A stretch of 64,000 nt of DNA. Source: a bacterium. Its GTDB lineage: Bacteria > Pseudomonadota > Alphaproteobacteria > Micavibrionales > UBA2020. A program made the position numbers and the translations under genes. Location: positions 682,436-746,435 of the forward strand of contig JAQSDV010000004.1 of assembly GCA_029945425.1 (NCBI GenBank), given 5' to 3'. This document shows, one piece after another, positions 26,270 to 33,297 of the stretch (position 1 is the stretch's first letter; each line of letters starts with the position of its first letter). The notes under the pieces are model-generated. The model was not told where the DNA came from. It was given only the letters and a program-made list of their open reading frames with translations, and did no database searches.

Positions 26270-26701
26270 ATGTCAGAAAACGCGAATCCTGAGTGGTGGC
26301 GGGTCGAAAACTTCCAGAACCTGTTCAACAAGGCCGCGGACAATGCGGCCACCCCCGAAGCAAAAGAACTGTATCAACAGGCAAGCCGGAATCTTGGCGA
26401 ACTCGCGACGCTCGCGCAGAAGGGCTCCTACGGCATGCATGAGGGCAAGCCCGCGACATTGCTGGAGGCAGAGGAGCGCGTCATTGCGCCCGCCAACAAG
26501 GTCGGCGCATTGTCCAGAAACGGCAACCCGCAATTGGCCGACGGTTTTGAAGACGTTCTGAAGTCATTCCAGTTTTTCGGCGGCAAAATGTGGGACGCGA
26601 TCGAGCAGACGCATGATGCCGCACAACTGGCTGTGAACAGCACCGGCAAGGTCACGCGCACCCTGAAGGCACCGCCGACAGCTTCCTTCAAAAAACCGTA
26701 A
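26270..26701 (+). CDS. Unknown helical protein, module family member 1
   Basis: This 143-residue soluble helical protein is unrecognised. Residues ~11-65 form a module also seen in the next two genes: FQNLFNKAA, then ASRNLGELATLAQKGSYG, then EGKPATLLEAE. The C-terminal half is a second helical part. The protein ends with APPTASFKKP, a tail shared in form with the next two proteins. AGGGGG lies four bases before the ATG at 26270, deciding the start. No signal peptide or membrane helix is visible. The three consecutive genes appear to have arisen by duplication. Confidence 0.7.
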   Translation: MSENANPEWWRVENFQNLFNKAADNAATPEAKELYQQASRNLGELATLAQKGSYGMHEGKPATLLEAEERVIAPANKVGALSRNGNPQLADGFEDVLKSFQFFGGKMWDAIEQTHDAAQLAVNSTGKVTRTLKAPPTASFKKP

Positions 26702-26710
26702 AGGAAAAAG

Positions 26711-27487
26711 ATGGCACAGGCCGAAGGCACATCACCCCATCCGTCCCTCGACCTGCTGCGCCGCGTATTCAATCATGCGGCACTGCTCAGCGATAGCGCG
26801 CAACTGGCCGCCACCTACCGCGATGCCAGCCGCGAGCTGGGCGTGCTGGCAACCGCCGTGAATGACGGCACGGTCGCGGCGCACAAGGTATCCGAGGCAT
26901 GGCGCAAGGCGGCAGGTGCTGCGACGCAGCTTTCCAGTTTTGATGACGCGCCATCCAAACAGGCATTCGATCTGTGGCAAAGCGTCACCAAAATTTCCCT
27001 CTCTTTTGACAACGACGCGCAAAGCGAAGTCACGCGGCAGGCCAGCATCACCGGCGGCACGGGGCTATACGGATTTGTAAACCTGCTGGAACGTCAGGCG
27101 GGCGAAATGACCGGCAGCGTGGGTACTGAAGTCCACAAATCCGCAAAACGGATACTCGCCCTGATCGAGGCGACGGCGAAGGGAAATTACGGTTTCGTCG
27201 ACGGCGCGGCGGCAACGCTGGACGCTGCATACAAACATGCGCTCAGCCCCCTCGATGACGCCAATATGGGCGCTGCGATGTCGGACGGGCCGAACGGCAT
27301 TCATTTGCAGGCAGTGAACAAATTCCTGAAAGAAAACACAGCCGCGTTGAAATTGCATTTGCAGATGCGTTGCGAAACCGCGCAAAACCCGCTCGCGCAG
27401 GGCGCGCTGAAACCGGTCTACAGCGTCACCACGACACAGCCCGTCACAGCGCCGCGCACCGCGCGCTTTTCAAAACGGGCGCGATGA
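26711..27487 (+). CDS. Unknown helical protein, two modules (family member 2)
   Basis: This 258-residue protein holds the same module twice: LRRVFNHAA with ASRELGVLATAVNDG (residues ~13-60), and FVNLLERQAG with AKRILALIEATAKGNYG and DGAAATLDAAY (~118-175). The second copy matches the module in the preceding protein closely, at KG-x-YG and AATL. The tail APRTARFSKRAR resembles those of its neighbours. It begins nine bases after the previous stop, and its own TGA overlaps the next ATG. I recognise no family. Confidence 0.72.
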   Translation: MAQAEGTSPHPSLDLLRRVFNHAALLSDSAQLAATYRDASRELGVLATAVNDGTVAAHKVSEAWRKAAGAATQLSSFDDAPSKQAFDLWQSVTKISLSFDNDAQSEVTRQASITGGTGLYGFVNLLERQAGEMTGSVGTEVHKSAKRILALIEATAKGNYGFVDGAAATLDAAYKHALSPLDDANMGAAMSDGPNGIHLQAVNKFLKENTAALKLHLQMRCETAQNPLAQGALKPVYSVTTTQPVTAPRTARFSKRAR

Positions 27488-27990
27488 AACCCCGCGATAT
27501 TGAACCTTATGAAGTCAACAGCATGGGGGATCTGGCCGACCTGATCGCCCAGCACGCCAAATTCGCGACATCACCCCTGATCGCCAAACTGTTCAACGAA
27601 GGCGCCAGCCGCATTGAAAATCTGGAGATAGAGGCAAAGGCAGGCAGTATTGCCCGAGGTAGCAAGCGTGTGGCGCTTCAGGGGCAGGATGCCGGCACTT
27701 CCGCGGTCACAGTGCCTGAAAGCATTGTTGCCGCCTTCGGGCAGGCCGTCGCGCCGCTCAAGGAAGCGAACCTCAAGGCGCTGGAAACGGATGATGTGGA
27801 TGGCGGTAAAAGGTGGGAGCGCATTTCATCGGCTATCCGCCTGAACCGCAATGACTTGCTGGAACAACTCGCGGGTTTTCTGGATGCCGCGCCGCTGCCC
27901 CCGCCACAGCCGACACCTGCTTTCCACCCGCAGATGCTGTTGACGCATGTTGTCGCAGCGCCGCTCACCGCGCGTTTCCGCCGCAAATAA
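27484..27990 (+). CDS. Unknown helical protein, module family member 3
   Basis: This 168-residue protein begins with an overlap of four bases (ATGA) with the previous gene, so the two are translationally coupled. The module is weaker here: LADLIAQHAKFATSPLIA and ASRIENLEIEAKAGSIA (residues ~13-57). The C-terminal part includes a proline stretch (PLPPPQPTP) and ends APLTARFRRK, the shared tail. The frame runs directly into a structured repeat element. Confidence 0.7.
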   Translation: MKPRDIEPYEVNSMGDLADLIAQHAKFATSPLIAKLFNEGASRIENLEIEAKAGSIARGSKRVALQGQDAGTSAVTVPESIVAAFGQAVAPLKEANLKALETDDVDGGKRWERISSAIRLNRNDLLEQLAGFLDAAPLPPPQPTPAFHPQMLLTHVVAAPLTARFRRK

Positions 27991-28133
27991 GAAGAAGAGA
28001 CAAGGCGTAAAGCCTTGCCTCTTCTCTTGCGACCATAAAGGTCGAAACTGACGGAAACGAGAAATTTTCTGTGATTGAACACCGAAGCTCTCGTTTCCTG
28101 CCTGGCCAATGCGCAGGACAAGAATAGTGTTCC
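27991..28133 (-). repeat. Structured repeat element, copy A
   Basis: This copy starts right after the preceding stop codon. Its blocks match copy B: the hairpin 27993-28025 (loop GTAAA at 28007-28011), the small hairpin GACC-ATAAA-GGTC (28031-28043), a ten-base stem GGAAACGAGA (28053-28062) with TCTCGTTTCC (28089-28098), CTGTGATTGAACACCG (28069-28084), CCAATGCG (28106-28113) and GTGTTCC (28127-28133). Read on the minus strand, the first hairpin comes last and is followed by a pyrimidine-rich run, as in a small RNA with its own terminator. It lies just downstream of the cupin gene on that strand. Strand is inferred. Confidence 0.75.
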
Positions 28134-28151
28134 AAAGTTTTTTAAGAAATC

Positions 28152-28547
28152 TTATGCGCCGTATTCGGCATCCGTCACCTGTTCCAGCCAGTCGACTACC
28201 TTGCCATCCTGTGCTTCCTGCACGGCGATATGGGTCATGCCCGTCGTGCGCGTCGCGCCGTGCCAGTGACGCTCGTTCGGTGCGATCAGCACAACATCGC
28301 CCGGGCGGATTTCCTGCACGGGTTCACCCTGCAACTGCACCCAGCCGCAACCGGCGGTGACGATCAATGTCTGCCCCAGCGGATGCGTATGCCATGCCGT
28401 GCGCGCGCCCGGTTCAAACGTCACGATCGCGCCGCGCAGCATCGCGGGCGCGGTTTGCTGGAACGGCTGGTCGAGGCGCACCGCGCCGGTGAAGTAATCG
28501 GGCGATCCTGCCGTCGACGGCTGCGATCCGTTGCGTTTGATTTCCAT
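28152..28547 (-). CDS. Cupin-domain protein (mandelonitrile-lyase-like cupin)
   Basis: This 131-residue single-domain cupin has the metal-binding [14 protein letters not shown] (two His of motif 1) and the motif 2 region [18 protein letters not shown]. It resembles small cupins annotated as (R)-mandelonitrile lyase-like or accompanying carboxymuconolactone decarboxylases. It probably binds a divalent metal; the reaction is unknown. AGGAGG lies before the ATG at 28547, an unusually strong ribosome site that fixes the start, although the frame is open far upstream. It is enclosed by two copies of a structured repeat. Confidence 0.88.
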   Translation of the reverse strand: MEIKRNGSQPSTAGSPDYFTGAVRLDQPFQQTAPAMLRGAIVTFEPGARTAWHTHPLGQTLIVTAGCGWVQLQGEPVQEIRPGDVVLIAPNERHWHGATRTTGMTHIAVQEAQDGKVVDWLEQVTDAEYGA

Positions 28548-28590
28548 TGAAATTCCTCCTGCTGCACCCAGTATCGCATACCGGCAAAAA

Positions 28591-28743
28591 GAAAAAGAGG
28601 CAAAGCGTAAAGCCTTGCCTCTTCTCTTGTGACCATAAAGGTCAAAACAGGTGGAAACGAAAGACTTATCAAACTGTGATTGAACACCGCTAGAATGTCC
28701 CCGTTTCCTGCCGAGCCAATGCGGGAAGGCCGCGTTGTGTTCC
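28591..28743 (-). repeat. Structured repeat element, copy B
   Basis: This copy matches copy A: 28611-28644 differs from 28011-28044 at only two of 34 bases. The hairpin has a perfect nine-base stem AAGAGGCAA (28595-28603) with TTGCCTCTT (28615-28623). GACC-ATAAA-GGTC follows at 28631-28643, the stem GGAAACG (28653-28659) with CGTTTCC (28702-28708), CTGTGATTGAACACCG (28674-28689), CCAATGCG (28716-28723) and GTGTTCC (28737-28743). On the minus strand the nine-base hairpin is followed by TTTTTCTTTTT-like sequence, a good terminator. It lies between the rpsA terminator and the cupin ribosome site. Confidence 0.78.
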
Positions 28744-28763
28744 CGATTATTTTCGAAGAAAAG

Positions 28764-28796
28764 AAAAACCCCCGCAAGTTGCCCTGCGGGGGTTTT
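28764..28796 (-). terminator. rpsA terminator
   Basis: CCCCCGCA (28769-28776) pairs with TGCGGGGG (28785-28792). On the minus strand the stem is followed by TTTTTCTTTTC. It lies 23 bp after the rpsA stop codon and is nearly symmetrical, so it could stop transcription from either side. Confidence 0.9.
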
Positions 28797-28818
28797 CGAT
28801 TGAAGCCGAAGGAGAAGA

Positions 28819-30624
28819 TTACTCTTCCGTTTCTTCGTCTTTCTTGGCTTTTTTGGCTTTCTTGGGGGCTTCTTCAGAAGTTTCGGCAGCTTTCGCGCCT
28901 TTCTTCTGCAGGGCCGCACCCAGGATGTCGCCGAGCGAAGCGCCCGAGTCGGACGAGCCGTATTCGGCCATCGCCTGTTTGTCCTCGTCGATTTCGCGCT
29001 GCTTGATCGACAGTTCGAGTTTCTTCGAACCGCGTTCGATCTTCAGCACTTTCGCATCGACTTTTTCGCCAACGGCGAAACGGTCGGGGCGCTGCTCGGA
29101 GCGTTCACGGGAAAGGTCGCCTTTCTTGATGAAGCCGGTCAGGTTGTCATTCACGGTGACTTCGATGCCGCCGGTGGTGATTGCCTTCACGGTGCAGGTG
29201 ACGATCGAGTTCTTGGAAACGCCGCTCAGGCCGCCTTCTTCAGCAGGCTGCTCGCCGTCCAGTTGCTTGATGCCCAAAGAAACGCGTTCTTTCTCGGGGT
29301 CGATTTCCAGCACTTTTACCTTCACCATGTCGCCTTTTTTGAAGGCTTTGATGGCTTCTTCGGCCGAATCTTTCCACGACAGATCGCTCATGTGGACCAT
29401 GCCGTCGATCTGGTCGCCGATGCCGACGAACAGGCCGAATTCGGTGACGTTACGCACTTCGCCTTCCAGAACGTCGCCGGCTTTGTGAGCCGCTGCGAAT
29501 TTGCCCCAGGGGTTTTCTTGCGTCTGTTTCAGGCCGAGAGAGATGCGGCGCTTGGCGAGATCAACGTCAAGAACCTGCACTTCCACTTCCTGGCTGGTCG
29601 AAACGATTTTGCCGGGGTGGATGTTTTTCTTGGTCCAGGACATTTCGGAGACGTGGACGAGGCCTTCGATGCCTTCGCCCAGTTCAACGAACGCGCCGTA
29701 ATCGGCGATGTTCGTGACGCGGCCGGTGTAACGCTGGCCGATCTTGAACTTGCCTTCGACGCCTTGCCAGGGATCACCCTCCAGCTGCTTCATGCCGAGG
29801 CTGATGCGCTGGGATTCTTCGTTGAAGCGGATGATTTTGACGTTGACGGTTTGGCCGACCGAGAGAACTTCGGACGGGTGGTTGATGCGCTTCCACGAGA
29901 TATCGGTCACGTGCAGCAGGCCATCCACGCCGCCGAGGTCGATGAACGCACCGTAATCGGTGATGTTCTTGACGACGCCTTGCAGCTCCTGGCCTTCTTT
30001 GAGGTTGGAGACCAGTTCCGAGCGTGCCTCTGCGCGGGATTCTTCGAGAACCGCGCGGCGCGACACGACGATGTTACCGCGCTGGCGGTCCATCTTCAGG
30101 ATCAGGAAAGGCTGCGGGGTGCCGAACAGCGGGCTGATGTCGCGCACGGGGCGGATGTCAACCTGGGAGCCGGGCAGGAACGCAACGGCGCCGTTGAGGT
30201 CAACGGTGAAGCCGCCTTTGACGCGGCCGAAGATCGTGCCGGTGACGCGTTCGTTTGCTTTATGTTGTTTTTCGAGGACGATCCACGATTCTTCGCGTTT
30301 CGCTTTTTCGCGGGACAAAACGGCTTCGCCGTCTTTGTTTTCCATGCGCTCGACAAACACTTCGACTTTGTCGCCGACTTTGATTTCGGGCTTGTTGCCG
30401 CCGATGCCGAATTCGCGGAGTGCGATACGGCCTTCGGATTTCAGGCCCACATCGAGGGTCACGAAATCGTTGTCGATGCTGACAACGGTGCCTTCAACGA
30501 CGGAACCTTCGAACGATTTAACGCCCTTGAAGCTTTCGTCCAGCAGGGACGCGAAGCTGAAGTCTTCACCGGTGATCTCTTTCACAGTGGTCTCGGACAG
30601 TGCTCTGGCTGCTACTTTTGCCAT
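28819..30624 (-). CDS. rpsA: 30S ribosomal protein S1
   Basis: S1 binds mRNA on the small subunit and helps initiation on structured or weak-ribosome-site messages. All six S1 (OB-fold) repeats are present. Repeats 3-5 are the most typical, for example [40 protein letters not shown] and [20 protein letters not shown]; repeat 6 ends with [12 protein letters not shown]. Length 601. The C-terminus is a Lys/Glu/Ala tail. AGAGAG precedes the ATG at 30624. The order aroA-cmk-rpsA on one strand is a classic arrangement. A promoter ~180 bp upstream leaves a long leader, which may allow self-regulation by S1 (inference from E. coli). Confidence 0.97.
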   Translation of the reverse strand: MAKVAARALSETTVKEITGEDFSFASLLDESFKGVKSFEGSVVEGTVVSIDNDFVTLDVGLKSEGRIALREFGIGGNKPEIKVGDKVEVFVERMENKDGEAVLSREKAKREESWIVLEKQHKANERVTGTIFGRVKGGFTVDLNGAVAFLPGSQVDIRPVRDISPLFGTPQPFLILKMDRQRGNIVVSRRAVLEESRAEARSELVSNLKEGQELQGVVKNITDYGAFIDLGGVDGLLHVTDISWKRINHPSEVLSVGQTVNVKIIRFNEESQRISLGMKQLEGDPWQGVEGKFKIGQRYTGRVTNIADYGAFVELGEGIEGLVHVSEMSWTKKNIHPGKIVSTSQEVEVQVLDVDLAKRRISLGLKQTQENPWGKFAAAHKAGDVLEGEVRNVTEFGLFVGIGDQIDGMVHMSDLSWKDSAEEAIKAFKKGDMVKVKVLEIDPEKERVSLGIKQLDGEQPAEEGGLSGVSKNSIVTCTVKAITTGGIEVTVNDNLTGFIKKGDLSRERSEQRPDRFAVGEKVDAKVLKIERGSKKLELSIKQREIDEDKQAMAEYGSSDSGASLGDILGAALQKKGAKAAETSEEAPKKAKKAKKDEETEE

Positions 30625-30802
30625 TGTATGGTTTCTCTCTTTCAGATCGGCGCGCTGTAAATGCTCATAGCCTCCCGATGCCACCGGACGTGTCTAAAGA
30701 TCATGTCTGCTGGGGGAGGGCGGAAGAACCAGTCACGCCTGTATTTGGAATACGCTCGAGGGGCTGCCATGCGGCACCCGGGCCCGTTCAAGCGGTACGG
30801 GC

Positions 30803-30831
30803 AAGATAGGTCGGGGCGGGATCGGAGTCAA
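30803..30831 (-). promoter_or_regulatory. Candidate rpsA promoter
   Basis: On the minus strand TTGACT (30831-30826) and TATCTT (30808-30803) are spaced by exactly 17 bases. Transcription would start near 30796, giving a leader of about 170 bases. The rest of the 242-bp rpsA-cmk gap holds a GC hairpin near 30781-30802 and no gene. Confidence 0.6.
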
Positions 30832-30866
30832 CGTAAAAGGGCCATAAATGGCGGCTTTACTGGCGT

Positions 30867-31619
30867 TTAGAGGGCTTTCTGGCCGGCTTTGGCAGCCACG
30901 CCGCCGGATTCCGACAAGAATTTGGAGCGGATGACCGAAATGGTCTCGTCCAGCGTCTCGGCGGGGTTCAGCTTGGTGGTGTCGAGGATATAGGCGTCAA
31001 CAGCGGCCACCAGCGGGGCGACCTTGCGGGTAGTGTCGCGCAGGTCGCGGGCGGTCAGGTCGGCCAGCACTTGTTCAAAGGTCGCGTCTTTATGCTCCGA
31101 CTGCAGTTCAAGGAAACGGCGGCGGGCGCGTTCTTCGACCGAAGCGGTCACGAAGAATTTAATATCTGCGTTGGGGCAGACGACCGTGCCGATATCGCGG
31201 CCGTCGATGACGACTCCGCCGACATAAGCAGGCAAATTGGCTGCGAAATCGCGCTGGTGCTGCAGCAATGCCGCGCGCACTTCGGGGATTGCGGATACTT
31301 TGGACGCCGCGTCCGACACTTCGGGGCTGCGCAGGTCGGGGCAGGACAGCAATTCGGGGGTCAGGTTGCGCAGGACGATATCAAGGGCGGGCTGGACTTC
31401 CATGAAGCTCGACGGGTCGGCGCCGATTTCAAGCGCGGTCATCGCAACGGCCCGGTAAAGCGCGCCTGAATCAAGGTGGGCGTAACCAAGGCGCTTGGCC
31501 ATTTTCTGGGCGAGGGTGCCTTTGCCGCTGGCGGCGGGGCCGTCGACCGCAATCACGATCTTCTGGCGCGAGAATTCTTCGGGGATAAAGTCGGTCTTGC
31601 GAAAGTTCAAAATAGACAT
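30867..31619 (-). CDS. cmk: Cytidylate kinase
   Basis: Cmk phosphorylates CMP and dCMP with ATP. The P-loop is GPAASGKGT at residues 27-35, followed by LDSGALYRAVAMTALE. The substrate-binding VIDGRDIGTVVCPNADIKFF block and RARRRFLELQSE are present, and the C-terminal DTTKLNPAETLDE motif closes the protein. Length is 250 residues, slightly long because of ~18 extra N-terminal residues. GGGGGA lies before the ATG at 31619. It lies upstream of rpsA on the same strand. Confidence 0.96.
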   Translation of the reverse strand: MSILNFRKTDFIPEEFSRQKIVIAVDGPAASGKGTLAQKMAKRLGYAHLDSGALYRAVAMTALEIGADPSSFMEVQPALDIVLRNLTPELLSCPDLRSPEVSDAASKVSAIPEVRAALLQHQRDFAANLPAYVGGVVIDGRDIGTVVCPNADIKFFVTASVEERARRRFLELQSEHKDATFEQVLADLTARDLRDTTRKVAPLVAAVDAYILDTTKLNPAETLDETISVIRSKFLSESGGVAAKAGQKAL

Positions 31620-31929
31620 GGTAAAATCCCCCAAGCAGCCGTTAGGCCCCATTAATAAAGTCTTCATATATTATTAACATAATCTTAAGACATTATCAAG
31701 GGCAGGACGCTTTGTAACATTAAAACCCGAATAATATCAAGCGGATAGTTACCGGTTGCGGGATGTGCTGCAAAGGCTTGGATTTCCAAGATTTTGTGTG
31801 CGAGCGCGCCCCGAGTCGCGTGGAGGAGGGGGTCGAGGGCGTTTTGAAAGGCAAGAAACGGGTGCATAAGGAAACATTTAGGACTGGTTCCGTACTGATC
31901 AATATCGCCCGCCTGAATTATTCCTGAAA
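31620..31929. other. 310-bp gap between aroA and cmk
   Basis: I find no gene that I can support here. Two overlapping minus-strand frames of about 60 codons have no ribosome site and no protein-like composition. The half nearest cmk is AT-rich and carries a probable promoter (31671-31699). The half nearest aroA is GC-rich with no clear hairpin terminator. So cmk-rpsA probably has its own promoter apart from aroA. Confidence 0.6.
31671..31699 (-). promoter_or_regulatory. Candidate cmk promoter
   Basis: On the minus strand TTGATA (31699-31694) is followed after 17 bases by TAATAA (31676-31671), within an AT-rich stretch about 50 bases before the cmk start. Confidence 0.5.
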
Positions 31930-33258
31930 TTATTCCGGTGAGCCGATCTTCGCGCCAAGGCTGTTCATCAATGCAGCGAAACCGGGGAAGCTGGTGTTCA
32001 TGGTTTCGGCGTCGTCGATGGAAACAGGCTCTCTCGACGCCATGCCCATGACGAGGAAGCTCATGGCGATGCGGTGGTCGAGGTTGGCGGCGACCATGCA
32101 GCCGCCCTTGGGCTGGACGCTGCCATGCACGGTCAAGTCGTCTTCGCCCATCTCCGCCAGAACACCGCAGGCGGTCAGCCCCTTTGCAATCGCCAGCAGG
32201 CGGTCGCTTTCCTTGACGCGCAATTCTTTCAGGTCGGACATATACGTTTTGCCATCGGCGAAAGAGGCGGCGACGGACAGGATGGGGAATTCGTCGATCA
32301 TCGACGGCACGCGCGATTTCGGTACCGTGACGCCCTTCAGCGCGCTCGATTTCACGCGAATATCGGCAACGGGTTCGCCCGACATGTCGCGCTGGTTTTC
32401 AAATGTGATATCGCCGCCCATATCGATCAGCGTATCGTAAAGACCCGCGCGCAACGGATTGATCGACACGCCCGGTATCAGCACATCGGAATCTTTGGTA
32501 ATGAGGGCGGCCACGGCAAGGAAGCCGGCGGAGCTGGGGTCGGACGGCACGGTGATCGGCTGCGCCTTCAATGTCGGGAAACCGTTCAGGCGGATGACAT
32601 TCGCGCCGTTCTCCATCGTCGATTCAATTTTCGCGCCGAAGAAACGCAGCATGCGTTCGGTGTGGTCGCGCGTGGGTTCCGGCTCGATCACGGTCGTCAC
32701 GCCCTCGGCATGCAGCCCTGCGAACAGGATCGCCGATTTCACCTGCGCCGATGCGACAGGCAACGTGTATTCGATGGGGGCGAGTTTCGCGCCGCCGATG
32801 ATTTTGAGCGGCAGCATGTCGCCGCTCGACGCCTCGAACTGCACGCCCATCTGCGCCAGCGGCTTGATCACGCGGCCCATGGGGCGCTTGCTTAAGCTCG
32901 CGTCGCCCGTAAACGTCGCATGGATCGGATAGCCGCCCACCACGCCCATCAGCAGGCGCGTCGATGTGCCGCTGTTGCCAAGGTATACGGTCGCGCGCGG
33001 GGTTTTCAATCCGGCAGCGCCAATGCCCTTCACGCGCCAGATGCCACCTGTTTCCGCGGGCGCATGTATTTCCGCACCCATTGCCGATAAGGCCTGTCCG
33101 GTATGCATCACGTCTTCGCCGTTCAGCAAGCCGGAAATAACAGTCTCCCCCTCCGCCAATGCACCGAACATCAAGGATCGGTGCGAAATGGATTTATCCC
33201 CGGGCGCGCGTGCGACGCCTTTCAAGGATGATGATGGATGTGAAATGAGGCCTGTCAT
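31930..33258 (-). CDS. aroA: 3-phosphoshikimate 1-carboxyvinyltransferase (EPSP synthase), class II-like
   Basis: AroA joins shikimate-3-phosphate and phosphoenolpyruvate in aromatic amino-acid synthesis. Length 442. The sequence follows the CP4 (class II) type: APGDKSISHRSLMFGALAEG, GDASLSKRPMGRV, SAQVK (170-174), RDHTE (197-201), APSMIDEFPILSVAA-like and LRVKESDRL blocks. One of the four class II signatures differs: NPLR is found where N-x-T-R is expected. The loop that carries Ala100 in CP4 reads NSGTSTR (95-101), with Gly at the CP4 Ala100 position. Glycine there is the usual residue of glyphosate-sensitive enzymes, so sensitivity is the safer guess. No clear ribosome site precedes the ATG. 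Confidence 0.95.
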   Translation of the reverse strand: MTGLISHPSSSLKGVARAPGDKSISHRSLMFGALAEGETVISGLLNGEDVMHTGQALSAMGAEIHAPAETGGIWRVKGIGAAGLKTPRATVYLGNSGTSTRLLMGVVGGYPIHATFTGDASLSKRPMGRVIKPLAQMGVQFEASSGDMLPLKIIGGAKLAPIEYTLPVASAQVKSAILFAGLHAEGVTTVIEPEPTRDHTERMLRFFGAKIESTMENGANVIRLNGFPTLKAQPITVPSDPSSAGFLAVAALITKDSDVLIPGVSINPLRAGLYDTLIDMGGDITFENQRDMSGEPVADIRVKSSALKGVTVPKSRVPSMIDEFPILSVAASFADGKTYMSDLKELRVKESDRLLAIAKGLTACGVLAEMGEDDLTVHGSVQPKGGCMVAANLDHRIAMSFLVMGMASREPVSIDDAETMNTSFPGFAALMNSLGAKIGSPE

Positions 33259-33297
33259 GAAGGGATATTAGCCGAAGAAAGCGCGTTGCGGAAGGGC

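Noticed and set aside
27678..28777. Minus-strand peptides in both repeat copies sharing [14 protein letters not shown]
   Set aside because: The similarity follows directly from the duplicated DNA. The flanking parts of the frames differ, there are no ribosome sites, and the conserved base-pairing argues for structure, not coding. I keep a small doubt.
29263..30660. 465-codon frame antisense to rpsA
   Set aside because: It is Phe/Asp/Ala-rich with no domain, a shadow of the rpsA codons.
31685..31902. Two overlapping ~60-codon frames in the aroA-cmk gap
   Set aside because: They have no ribosome site, no protein-like pattern, and overlap one another in different frames.
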